From NCBI GenBank assembly GCA_947492585.1, contig CANLND010000007.1, forward strand, positions 1-64,000: 64,000 nucleotides of DNA, in the 5' to 3' direction. A model generated the notes under the pieces. That model worked only from the letters and a program-made list of their open reading frames with translations. It did no database searches and had not been told where the DNA came from. Shown here one piece after another: positions 17,428-25,731 of the stretch. This DNA is from an uncultured Paracoccaceae bacterium. Its GTDB lineage: Bacteria; Pseudomonadota; Alphaproteobacteria; Rhodobacterales; Rhodobacteraceae. The stretch's first letter is position 1; the number at the start of each line of letters is the position of its first letter. Position numbers and translations under genes: made by a program.

Positions 17428-17736
17428 ATGACCCAACACGTCGCCGAGATCGTGACCTTCACATTGATCAAGGGCACCACAGACGCCGCCTTTGTCGCCC
17501 TCAGTCAAACCACCGAAGCCTTTGTGCGTGCGCAACCCGGCTTTGTCGCCCGCTGGCTCAGCAAAGGCGCTGACGGGCGCTGGAGCGATTATGTGATCTG
17601 GCAAGACATAGAGGCCGCAACAGCCGCCGCCGCCCAGTTTCACGACCAGCCCTTCTGCGGCCCTCTCATGGCCGCATTGGACAAAGACAGCGTGCAAATG
17701 CGTCATGAACCCATTCACTGGCGCATGACCGCTTGA
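17428..17736 (+). CDS. Antibiotic biosynthesis monooxygenase-like (ABM/dimeric alpha-beta barrel) protein
   Basis: Small protein of 102 residues with the pattern of a dimeric alpha/beta barrel: a first strand AEIVTFTLIKG, a helix, FVARWLSKGADGRWSDYVIWQD and a terminal helix-strand. This suggests a monooxygenase- or cupin-like fold without a clear substrate. AGGAG lies six bases before the ATG at 17428, whereas a start at 17422 would leave no spacer. The WYL regulator gene follows 33 bases later and may control it or share its transcript. Confidence 0.7.
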   Translation: MTQHVAEIVTFTLIKGTTDAAFVALSQTTEAFVRAQPGFVARWLSKGADGRWSDYVIWQDIEAATAAAAQFHDQPFCGPLMAALDKDSVQMRHEPIHWRMTA

Positions 17737-17769
17737 CGATGGCACCTCAGTCAGGTCAAGGCTGGAGCC

Positions 17770-18447
17770 ATGCGTCGATCTGACCGCCTGTTTGAAATCA
17801 TCCAGATCCTGCGCGACGGTAAATTACACCGCGCGCAGGACATTGCCGCACGGCTTGAGGTCTCTACCCGCACCATCTACCGCGACATGGATACGCTGGT
17901 CGCCTCCGGCGTGCCCGTCGACGGCGAACGCGGCGTGGGCTATCTGATACGTGAACAGATCACCCTGCCACCTCTGAACCTGACAGCCGCCGAACTGGAG
18001 GCGCTCAATCTGGGAATGGCAATCGTAGGCGAAGCGGCGGATCCCGACCTAAAAGCCGCAGCGCAATCGCTTGCGGACAAAGTTGACGCCGTGCTTCCCA
18101 CGCAAACCCGGGCCGAAGCAGACACCTGGAAATTCGCCGTTTATCCCTTTGCAGATGCCGCCCGTGGCTTTTCCCATATGGCCACCTTGCGCGCCGCCAT
18201 CAAAGCCCGGCAAAAACTGGACATCACCTACCGTCGCATTGACGGCACCCTGACCCAACGCAAAATCCGCCCGCTGCATATGGAATATTGGGGCCGCGTC
18301 TGGACCCTGACAGCCTGGTGCGAAACCCGCGACGCCTTCCGGGTGTTCCGCATCGACTTGATCGAAGTCGCAACCGCGCTGCCCGAACTGTTTGTCGACG
18401 AACCGGGCAAACGCATCAGCGACTATGACCCAAACACCACCGAATAG
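17770..18447 (+). CDS. YafY-type HTH/WYL-domain transcriptional regulator
   Basis: Regulator of 225 residues. An N-terminal winged helix (RRSDRLFEIIQILRDGKLHRAQDIAARLEVSTRTIYRDMD is its region, residues 2-41) matches the DeoR-like HTH_11. A WYL-type sensor domain follows from about residue 135, with ITYRRIDGTLTQRKIRPL and a WTLTAWCETR segment. Such proteins often regulate the adjacent gene, here the ABM-like protein upstream. The ligand is unknown. Confidence 0.88.
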   Translation: MRRSDRLFEIIQILRDGKLHRAQDIAARLEVSTRTIYRDMDTLVASGVPVDGERGVGYLIREQITLPPLNLTAAELEALNLGMAIVGEAADPDLKAAAQSLADKVDAVLPTQTRAEADTWKFAVYPFADAARGFSHMATLRAAIKARQKLDITYRRIDGTLTQRKIRPLHMEYWGRVWTLTAWCETRDAFRVFRIDLIEVATALPELFVDEPGKRISDYDPNTTE

Positions 18448-18458
18448 CGGGCCGCCCG

Positions 18459-18510
18459 GCTTCTTTTTGGCCGTAAATACCCCCGCCGGAGGCGCCGTGC
18501 ACCGCACGGC
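18459..18510 (-). repeat. Intergenic repeat copy 3 (minus orientation)
   Basis: Read on the minus strand, a GCCGTGC-GGT-GCACGGC hairpin (18494-18510) is followed by CTCCGGCGGGGGTATTT and CCAAAAAGAAGC, ending at 18459. It lies immediately after the stop of the Fe3+-type ABC ATPase gene in the sense direction, between two convergent genes. Confidence 0.7.
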
Positions 18511-18520
18511 CATCTCACTG

Positions 18521-19624
18521 TCAGACCGGAAACACAAAACAACGTTTGCGCGGCACCGTCAGCCACAACACGCGCCCCGCTTCAGGCAAGAACACATTGG
18601 GCACCGTCGCCGTCAAAATGCCGCCATCAAAATCGGTGCGAAATTCGATCAGACTTTCATTGCCCAAAAACCGAGCCCGCACCACCGTAGCCCGCGCCGG
18701 CACGCCGTCGCTTGGGGTGGGCAGCGGCCCCGATCCATTCCGATCAAAATCAATACGCACATGTTGGGGGCGGAATACGATTTCAACCCGCGTTCCATCC
18801 GCATGTCCTGGGGCTAGAAACTCGCCAAATGGCGTCGCCACAAGCGCGCCTTTGACACGCGCATTCAACACATTGATGTCACTAAAGAAAGCAACCGCCG
18901 CCTTATCCACCGGCCGGGTGTACACGTTATACGGCGCGCCCTGCTGGACAATCTTCCCACCGCGCATCAGCGCCACTTCATCGGCCATCCGCATGGCCTC
19001 TTCCGGCTCATGTGTCACCAGCAAAACGGCGGTGTTTTCTTCTTTCAACAGGCTCAACGTTTCATCGCGGATGCCATCACGCAACCGATTATCAAGCCCG
19101 GAAAACGGCTCATCCATCAGCATGATGCGCGGCCGCGGCGCAATCGCACGTGCCAAAGCCACCCGTTGCTGCTCCCCCCCCGACAGCTGATGTGGAAACT
19201 CATCAATGTATTGGATCAGCGAAACGCGGCGCAAAAGCTCCTCAACCCGCGCCCGCTTCTGATCACGTGGCCCCTTCAGGCCAAAGGCCACATTTTCCGC
19301 CACGCTGAGGTGCGGAAACAGGGCAAAATCCTGAAACATCAGGCCAATCTCGCGCCGCTCTGGCGGCACACGGTACACCGTGTCACAGACCAGTTTGCCG
19401 TCGACATAGATTTCCCCGGAATCCTGCATCTCCACCCCCGCGATCATTCGCAAAGTGGTGGATTTACCGCAGCCCGACGGCCCCAGCAGACAGGTCACCT
19501 GCCCCGCCTGAATGTGCAATGACACATCATCAACCACCGCACGCCCATCAAAAAATCGCCGCAGATTGCGGATTTCCAGACGTGGCGGCTCGGGTGTCAG
19601 TGAAACAGCAGGGGAAGATGTCAT
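18521..19624 (-). CDS. FbpC-like ABC transporter ATP-binding protein
   Basis: ATPase of 367 residues of the CUT1/Fe3+/sulfate-type group. Walker A is LLGPSGCGKSTT, the signature is LSGGEQQRVALARA, and Walker B is IMLMDEPFSGLD. After it come a TOBE-type C-terminal domain (about residues 270-367). Similarity in the NBD is to iron(III)/spermidine-type importers, but no permease or binding protein is nearby, so the transported solute is unknown. The ATG at 19624 was chosen over the frame start at 19681. It is downstream of the AlkD-like gene by 87 bases. Confidence 0.85.
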   Translation of the reverse strand: MTSSPAVSLTPEPPRLEIRNLRRFFDGRAVVDDVSLHIQAGQVTCLLGPSGCGKSTTLRMIAGVEMQDSGEIYVDGKLVCDTVYRVPPERREIGLMFQDFALFPHLSVAENVAFGLKGPRDQKRARVEELLRRVSLIQYIDEFPHQLSGGEQQRVALARAIAPRPRIMLMDEPFSGLDNRLRDGIRDETLSLLKEENTAVLLVTHEPEEAMRMADEVALMRGGKIVQQGAPYNVYTRPVDKAAVAFFSDINVLNARVKGALVATPFGEFLAPGHADGTRVEIVFRPQHVRIDFDRNGSGPLPTPSDGVPARATVVRARFLGNESLIEFRTDFDGGILTATVPNVFLPEAGRVLWLTVPRKRCFVFPV

Positions 19625-19711
19625 GCTCAGGTGCCTTTTGGTGGCCAATCTTACCGAAATTGGCTGGACCGCAGATAACAACCCAGCCTCCCCCGTGCAA
19701 GATCTGAGCCC

Positions 19712-20830
19712 TTAGGCGCTCAGCTCAAATTCTGCCTCGGCCCGCACAACGCCGTTCACCATCACCTCAATCCGGTGCGTCCCCGGCACCAAGGTAAAGG
19801 TCGCCGCGTCCCCTTTGAATTTGTGGCTTTTTGTAACACGAAGCCTGCCTGCCTTGATCGTCGCCTGCTTCAACTTGAACACCTTGGACGAGAGTTTCCC
19901 AGAAGGGCGTTGAAAATGCAGCCGATAATCCACCAGAACGGGCAGATCCTGATCCGCGCTCAGATCACAGTGAAACGTCAGCGCCTCTCCAATGGCCACC
20001 TGATCAGCCCCCAGCTGCAAATCAGCCCGTACAGGCACCTCGGGGTCATAGCCCAACATCAACAGCGCGCCGGCGTGGCCCGCCTTCACCAGACCGCGCA
20101 GCGCATGCTGTGTCATCCAGCGCAGCTCCACCTTGGACTGCACGTCCCTTTCGGACCAGATGCGCAGCCGCTCCAACACCAAGTCGGGGTCTTTTTTACT
20201 GATATCATTCAGATGGTTGGCGACTGAACGCGTCACATAGCGGGTTGTATCGCCATGCAGCTGGTCCAACAGCGGCATGGGATCCGCCAGCGCCAATCCC
20301 ACCGCTTCGCCCCAGGGCAAACGCGGACGAGTGCCCTCGCTGACCAGACGCCGGACGTGGTAATTTGGATCCTCAGCCCAGCGCGCCAGACGCGCCAATG
20401 TCTCGGCAGGCCAGCGGTTCAAAAACGGGCGGATCGCCCATTCCATCGAAAACCGTTGTGTGATGTCGCGCAGCAGATCAAGCCCCAGATCGCAATGCGC
20501 CTCCAATCCCTTGGCGACCACAAATTCACCCAGCGGCGCAAAGATGAAATCTCCAAAATCATCATCACTCAGCGTCGGGTCAAGCGGCGGCGGCAGGGCC
20601 GCGCGCAGGGTATCGGCCACCTCGGGCAACGGCGCCGGTAGGTGTTGGCACAGGCAGCTGGAGATCCACGCAATTCGCTCTTTCAGCTCCAGTTCCAGCA
20701 GGCGTGACATGACGTCAGCTTCAAATTGCGCAGCGTCAAACTGCGGTGAAGCGCCCGCGAACAACCCGGCGAGATATTGCGTTTTCTCTAGGTTAAAAAG
20801 CTGATCTTTCAGCGAATATCCGGATGCCAT
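19712..20830 (-). CDS. AlkD-like HEAT-repeat DNA alkylation repair protein with C-terminal beta domain
   Basis: Protein of 372 residues. Residues about 1-270 are helical HEAT-like repeats of the AlkD/DNA alkylation repair group, with WAIRPFLNRWPAETLARLARWAEDPNYHVRRLVSEGTRP as the most typical stretch (given as residues 125-165 approximately). The last 100 residues form a predicted beta-sandwich. AlkD proteins remove bulky or charged alkyl bases from DNA. The ATG at 20830 lies two bases after the stop of the upstream SDR gene, so both share an operon. Whether it retains glycosylase activity is unclear. Confidence 0.72.
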   Translation of the reverse strand: MASGYSLKDQLFNLEKTQYLAGLFAGASPQFDAAQFEADVMSRLLELELKERIAWISSCLCQHLPAPLPEVADTLRAALPPPLDPTLSDDDFGDFIFAPLGEFVVAKGLEAHCDLGLDLLRDITQRFSMEWAIRPFLNRWPAETLARLARWAEDPNYHVRRLVSEGTRPRLPWGEAVGLALADPMPLLDQLHGDTTRYVTRSVANHLNDISKKDPDLVLERLRIWSERDVQSKVELRWMTQHALRGLVKAGHAGALLMLGYDPEVPVRADLQLGADQVAIGEALTFHCDLSADQDLPVLVDYRLHFQRPSGKLSSKVFKLKQATIKAGRLRVTKSHKFKGDAATFTLVPGTHRIEVMVNGVVRAEAEFELSA

Positions 20831-20832
20831 GA

Positions 20833-21612
20833 TTACAACGTCGCGTTGGTGGCGCCGCCATCCAACAGGATGTTCTGGCCGATGATGTACCCTGCATGCT
20901 GCGAGCATAGAAAGGCGCAGGTGGCGCCAAATTCAGATCGCGTACCATACCGTTGCGCCGGGATGGTGGCCGCCCGCTGCGCCTGTGCGTCGTCCAGACT
21001 CAGGCTTTGCTGCTGCGCGACGGCCGTATCCAGGGACACAGCGCGATCGGTCGCATGAATGCCCGGCAGCAGGTTGTTAATCGCCACACCGTGTCCGGCC
21101 ACCTGCCGCGCCGTTCCCGCGACATAGCCCGTCAGCCCCGCGCGTGCTGTGTTGGACAGGCCAAGAACGGCAATCGGTGCTTTCACAGATTGCGAGGTGA
21201 TATTAACCACCCGGCCCCATCCCCGCTCCATCATACCGGGCAGCAGCGCCTTCATCAGCGCAATCGGTGTCAACATATTGGCGTCCAATGCGGCAATGAA
21301 ATCATCCCGCTCCCAGTCGCTCCACATCCCCGGAGGTGGTCCGCCGGCATTGGTCACCAAAATGTCCACCGCCCCCGCAGCATCAAGCGCAGCTGCGCGC
21401 CCGGATTCCGTGGTGATATCCGCCGCAACGGTGGTAACAGACACGCCATGCGCCGTGCGGATCGCCTCCGCTGCCGCCTCCAGCGCGTCTGCCCCGCGCG
21501 CGTTCATGACCAAATCAACACCGGCCGCCGCCAGTGCCTCGGCACAGCCAAGCCCCAGCCCTTTGCTGCTGGCACAGACCAAGGCACGCTTGCCCGAAAT
21601 CCCTAGATCCAT
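20833..21612 (-). CDS. SDR family oxidoreductase lacking the YxxxK pair
   Basis: Rossmann-fold protein of 259 residues. The nucleotide-binding motif reads CASSKGLGLG and an NAGGPPPGMW segment follows. Where SDRs carry Y-x-x-x-K, this protein has L-S-N-T-A, as in the 3-oxoacyl-ACP-reductase-like subfamily with LSN. Catalysis by the usual mechanism is therefore doubtful. The start could be either of two consecutive ATGs (21612 or 21615) behind GGAGAG. Its stop is two bases before the AlkD-like start. Confidence 0.85.
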   Translation of the reverse strand: MDLGISGKRALVCASSKGLGLGCAEALAAAGVDLVMNARGADALEAAAEAIRTAHGVSVTTVAADITTESGRAAALDAAGAVDILVTNAGGPPPGMWSDWERDDFIAALDANMLTPIALMKALLPGMMERGWGRVVNITSQSVKAPIAVLGLSNTARAGLTGYVAGTARQVAGHGVAINNLLPGIHATDRAVSLDTAVAQQQSLSLDDAQAQRAATIPAQRYGTRSEFGATCAFLCSQHAGYIIGQNILLDGGATNATL

Positions 21613-21781
21613 CATCACTCTCTCCGGTAAACAAACTGCAAAAACGAGAACAAAAGATGCACATCCGAAAGGGTTTGACCAGAGGGCCAAATCAAAAAAG
21701 GCGTTTTTCGGCCTGCCTGTCGCCACAATTCGTTAATAGTTTCGTGGATCTAATGTAGACACCACCCTATGATCAGGACGT

Positions 21782-22810
21782 ATGACAATGCGGACCCCAT
21801 CCCAGAATTACGCGCACGCGTCGTATCAATCGATCCCCGCCTATCCTGCGGCCATGTTTCGCGTTGAATATGGGGCCAACATGGGCGACGCCTTAGGGAT
21901 CATGGATGATCTGGTGTTAGATGACGTCTATCATCTCTGCCCCGCAACACAGCCCCGCCGCCTGTCGCTCAAAGTCTCACCCGAGGGTGAATTTTCTGTC
22001 GGCGCAGATACTGAATTGGGCACGCCAACTGCGCAACTGCATCTCGACTGCTGCATCACTGTACTGCCTGATACCGGGGCCGAAGTCGATATTTTGATCA
22101 TGGTCGAAGTGGATGCGGAGGGGTTGATCACGCAGGTCTTTCTACTGCCGCTTGCCCCCCTTGTCGCGGACATGCCCTACTGCCTGATCCACGCCGATCG
22201 CAAGCTGGCCAGGCAAAAACTGGCGCAGATGGCCTGCGTGTCCTTTACCCGTGGCACGCATATTACGCTGGCCTCCGGCGCGCAGGTGAAAATCGAAGAG
22301 CTCTCGGTTGGAGATCGCGTGCTGACCCGGGATGACGGGGCACAGGTCGTACGCTGGATTGGTCACACCACCTCGCGCGCGATGGGATCCATGGCACCGA
22401 TCCTGATCCGCAAAGGCGCGTTGAACAACGACAACGACCTGATCGTCAGCCCCGATCACCGGCTGATGGTGTATCAACGGCAAGACACGCTGGGCACCGG
22501 TTGTCCCGAAGTTCTGGTCAAGGCGCAGGATCTGGTCAACGGGGATACCGTTGTGGCGCAGACAGGCGGGTTTGTTGATTACTTCCAGCTGCTGTTTGAC
22601 CGCCATCACATTATCTACGCCGAAGGGATCGCCGCAGAATCAATGCTGATCGACGCCAGCACACACTCGGCGCTGCCGCTGGATCTGGTGGATCACATCA
22701 CTCCGGGTTTGAAACACAACCGCCGCGACGAACATGGTGTTGACGTCGCCCGCACCTTGCTGAAACACCCCAACGCCGTTGATCTTCTGCGCCGCGCGTC
22801 GTCAGGATAA
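21782..22810 (+). CDS. Hint (hedgehog/intein) domain-containing protein
   Basis: Protein of 342 residues with an N-terminal part of unknown fold (about 1-150) and a Hint_2 domain from about 155 to 300. The first Hint block reads SFTRGTHI, so the usual cysteine nucleophile is Ser. The second block keeps SPDHRLM, and later FDRHHIIYAEG matches the family. Roseobacters carry many such proteins of unknown function. Two in-frame ATGs (21782, 21788) follow AGGACG, and the second has the better spacing. It has no obvious operon partner. Confidence 0.85.
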   Translation: MTMRTPSQNYAHASYQSIPAYPAAMFRVEYGANMGDALGIMDDLVLDDVYHLCPATQPRRLSLKVSPEGEFSVGADTELGTPTAQLHLDCCITVLPDTGAEVDILIMVEVDAEGLITQVFLLPLAPLVADMPYCLIHADRKLARQKLAQMACVSFTRGTHITLASGAQVKIEELSVGDRVLTRDDGAQVVRWIGHTTSRAMGSMAPILIRKGALNNDNDLIVSPDHRLMVYQRQDTLGTGCPEVLVKAQDLVNGDTVVAQTGGFVDYFQLLFDRHHIIYAEGIAAESMLIDASTHSALPLDLVDHITPGLKHNRRDEHGVDVARTLLKHPNAVDLLRRASSG

Positions 22811-22833
22811 CAACGCGCACCGCTTACATGGCG

Positions 22834-23196
22834 TTAGTAATAGAACTCTTCGCGCACGATTTTACCGTCCGCCACGTGGTACAAACCCACCTCGTTCATA
22901 TCAAACCCCTCGCCAGTGGCCTTTTCAGTTCCGGTGACCGAAAACGTAACGGCAAAGCGGTCGTCGCCGTGCAGGAATGGCCCGCCCACTGAAAAATCAG
23001 ACACCTCAAAGGCGCTTTCCCACCATTCGTGTTTGCCGCGAATGGCCTCGATCCCTGTGACCTCCCGGCCCATGCCTGCTTCATCCGTGGCTTCCACAGA
23101 CACCGCATCTGGCGCGTAGAGCACCGCCAAATTTTCCTTGGCCCGGTCCTCACGGCATCCGGCCACCAATGCGTCAGCAATTTCTTTCAGTGTCAT
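22834..23196 (-). CDS. SnoaL/NTF2-like family protein
   Basis: Protein of 120 residues with the alpha+beta barrel pattern of the NTF2/SnoaL superfamily: an N-terminal helix, LAVLYAPDAVSVEA, then GIEAIRGKHEWWES and a C-terminal GLYHVADGKIVREEFYY. Such proteins are often isomerases, hydrolases or ligand binders, and nothing here fixes the substrate. GGAGG lies five bases before the ATG. The gene follows RidA-like on the same strand by 26 bases. Confidence 0.75.
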   Translation of the reverse strand: MTLKEIADALVAGCREDRAKENLAVLYAPDAVSVEATDEAGMGREVTGIEAIRGKHEWWESAFEVSDFSVGGPFLHGDDRFAVTFSVTGTEKATGEGFDMNEVGLYHVADGKIVREEFYY

Positions 23197-23222
23197 GACA
23201 TCCTCCCATTTAAATGTTCCAC

Positions 23223-23720
23223 TTATGTTCTACCATATTCTAAATGATTCGAGGAGATTTTTCCCTTTAGGCGAAACACAGCTTCGATTTCCACTGCCGC
23301 ATTGTTTGGAAGACTGCTGCTGCCGACGGCAAAACGAACATGTGTTCCCTGTTCCGCGCCCAACGCCTGTACCATAAGATCAGACGCACCATTCACCACT
23401 TTGGGATGATCAGCAAAGCTTTCAGGTGCGTTCACAAATGCCCCCAGTTTGATCAGCCGATCAATCTGCTCCAGATCGCCCAAAGCAGCTTTTGCACGTG
23501 CCAATAACCCGATCGCACAGTACCGCGCCGCCAGCTGGCCGGTTTCCAGATCCAGCGTGGTCCCGACCTGGCCCCGCACGACATCACCATCTGGCGTCAC
23601 AGAGATCTGACCTGAAATGTAAAGATAGTCACCGTCAATGAGATACGGGGCGAAATTCCCCAATGGTCGCGGTGCATCAGGCAATCTAACGCCCAAAGCC
23701 GCCAATCGGTCTTCAATCAT
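23223..23720 (-). CDS. RidA/YjgF family protein
   Basis: Protein of 165 residues of the RidA superfamily, whose members hydrolyse reactive imines and enamines. The start region [21 protein letters not shown] and the C-terminal [22 protein letters not shown] match; the conserved arginine of the family lies in HVRFAVG. It is slightly longer than classic RidA (about 130) and fits the YjgF-like subgroup. AGGAG precedes the ATG. It forms a two-gene unit with the NTF2-like gene downstream. Confidence 0.85.
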   Translation of the reverse strand: MIEDRLAALGVRLPDAPRPLGNFAPYLIDGDYLYISGQISVTPDGDVVRGQVGTTLDLETGQLAARYCAIGLLARAKAALGDLEQIDRLIKLGAFVNAPESFADHPKVVNGASDLMVQALGAEQGTHVRFAVGSSSLPNNAAVEIEAVFRLKGKISSNHLEYGRT

Positions 23721-23866
23721 ACTAAATCTCCTGTGGTTCTTTCATTAGTGGCAGCATTCGAAACGCATCCAAAAGAAAACATTGTTCCAATACAGGTCGT
23801 GTTCGCTGCCGCCTGAAATTTTGCGTTTTCCTTGCCACTGGCCCCATTTCTGGCTAAGGCGATCCC

Positions 23867-25474
23867 ATGTTGGACACGAGCACAAATCGCCCCGAATTGC
23901 CGCCTGAAATTGCCCGTCGCCGGACCTTTGCGATCATCTCGCACCCGGATGCTGGCAAAACCACGCTGACTGAAAAGTTCCTGCTGTATGGTGGCGCGAT
24001 TCAGATGGCTGGTCAGGTGCGCGCCAAGGGCGAAGCCCGACGCACGCGGTCGGACTATATGCAGATGGAAAAAGACCGGGGGATCTCGGTCTCAGCATCG
24101 GCAATGTCGTTTGATTTCAGTGGCTACCGGTTCAATCTGGTGGACACGCCCGGCCACTCGGACTTTTCCGAAGACACCTATCGCACGCTCACGGCCGTGG
24201 ATGCGGCGGTGATGGTGATTGACGGCGCCAAAGGTGTTGAAAGCCAGACGCAGAAACTGTTCGAAGTCTGCCGTTTGCGCGATCTACCGATCCTGACGTT
24301 CTGTAATAAAATGGACCGCGAAAGCCGCGATACATTTGAAATTATTGACGAAATTCAGGAAAATCTGGCGATTGACGTAACACCGGCCTCCTGGCCCATT
24401 GGAGTGGGTCGTGATTTTGTCGGCTGCTACGATCTGTTGCGCGACCGGCTTGAACTGATGGACCGTGCTGACCGGAACAAGGTTGCCGAAAGCATTGAAA
24501 TCAACGGCTTGGATGATCCTCGCCTTGCAGAGCACGTGCCTGCAGACCTTCTGGACAAGTTTCTGGAAGAGGTCGAAATGGCCAAAGAGCTGTTGCCCAA
24601 ACTGGATCCTCAGGCCGTACTGGAAGGCCATATGACGCCGATCTGGTTTGGCTCTGCGATCAATTCCTTTGGCGTGCAGGAGCTGATGCACGGCATTTCT
24701 ACCTATGGTCCCGAACCACAGGTGCAAACGGCGCAGCCGCGCAATGTGGCTCCCGAAGAAACGAAGGTGTCTGGGTTTGTCTTTAAAGTTCAGGCAAATA
24801 TGGACCCCAAGCACCGCGATCGTGTGGCGTTTGTACGTATGGCCTCGGGCCATTTTAGACGTGGCATGAAGCTGACCCATGTGCGCACCAAGAAACCAAT
24901 GGCGGTGTCAAACCCGGTGCTGTTTTTGGCCTCGGACCGCGAACTTGCCGAAGAGGCCTGGGCTGGTGATATCATTGGCATTCCCAACCATGGCCAGCTG
25001 CGCATCGGCGATACGCTGACCGAAGGCGAAGCGCTGCGCGTCAGCGGTATTCCGTCGTTTGCCCCTGAATTGTTGCAAGGCGTGCGCGCGGGCGACCCGA
25101 TGAAGGCGAAACATCTGGAAAAAGCGCTGATGCAGTTTGCCGAAGAAGGCGCTGCAAAGGTGTTTAAACCTTCGATCGGCTCTGGTTTTATTGTTGGTGT
25201 TGTGGGCGCATTGCAATTCGAAGTACTCGCCAGCCGGATTGAAATGGAATATGGCCTGCCCGTCCGGTTTGAAGCGTCTCAGTTCACCTCGGCCCGATGG
25301 GTGAGCGGCGAACAGGACGCGCTGGATAAGTTCATCAACACCAACAAACAGCACATTGGCTACGACCACGATGGCGATGTGGTTTATCTAACCCGTCTGC
25401 AATGGGACATTGACCGGGTCGAACGCGACTACCCCGACCTGAAATTGACCGCGACCAAGGAAATGATGGTCTAA
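23867..25474 (+). CDS. prfC: Peptide chain release factor 3
   Basis: GTPase of 535 residues that recycles RF1/RF2 from the ribosome after termination. The G1 motif SHPDAGKTT, the G3 DTPGHSDF and the G4 NKMDR are all present in the N-terminal domain, and the C-terminal domain has the RF3-type GFIVGVVGALQFEV region. AAGGCG lies upstream of the ATG. A stem-loop follows the stop. Confidence 0.96.
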   Translation: MLDTSTNRPELPPEIARRRTFAIISHPDAGKTTLTEKFLLYGGAIQMAGQVRAKGEARRTRSDYMQMEKDRGISVSASAMSFDFSGYRFNLVDTPGHSDFSEDTYRTLTAVDAAVMVIDGAKGVESQTQKLFEVCRLRDLPILTFCNKMDRESRDTFEIIDEIQENLAIDVTPASWPIGVGRDFVGCYDLLRDRLELMDRADRNKVAESIEINGLDDPRLAEHVPADLLDKFLEEVEMAKELLPKLDPQAVLEGHMTPIWFGSAINSFGVQELMHGISTYGPEPQVQTAQPRNVAPEETKVSGFVFKVQANMDPKHRDRVAFVRMASGHFRRGMKLTHVRTKKPMAVSNPVLFLASDRELAEEAWAGDIIGIPNHGQLRIGDTLTEGEALRVSGIPSFAPELLQGVRAGDPMKAKHLEKALMQFAEEGAAKVFKPSIGSGFIVGVVGALQFEVLASRIEMEYGLPVRFEASQFTSARWVSGEQDALDKFINTNKQHIGYDHDGDVVYLTRLQWDIDRVERDYPDLKLTATKEMMV

Positions 25475-25489
25475 CCACCCCCAATTGAA

Positions 25490-25515
25490 GAAGGGCGCAG
25501 CAGGCGCCCTTCTGG
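25490..25515 (+). terminator. Hairpin after prfC
   Basis: A nine-base stem GAAGGGCGC/GCGCCCTTC (25490-25512) with a five-base loop lies 16 bases after the prfC stop. The following TGGTTGG is only weakly T-rich, so termination may be partial. Confidence 0.65.
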
Positions 25516-25611
25516 TTGGCCTGAAACGCTGAGAACACTTCCAATAAATCTGTTGGATTGTTGCTCTATTGTACAAAGTTAAAGGTTCCGCGCAAAATAT
25601 GCCCGCGTCAT

Positions 25612-25640
25612 TTGACGCTGCTGCTTGATTTTGCTATGCC
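25612..25640 (+). promoter_or_regulatory. Putative promoter of the RhlE-like helicase gene
   Basis: TTGACG (25612-25617) and TATGCC (25635-25640) are separated by exactly 17 bases. The start would lie about 85 bases upstream of the ATG at 25732, leaving a leader that ends in a hairpin over the start region. Confidence 0.45.
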
Positions 25641-25731
25641 CCCTCCTGTCAAACGACAGCGTCTGCTCGTTGTTAGATTTGATCCCCTGACACACGCGCG
25701 GGCCAAGAGCTGTCCGCATTGACGGACACAT

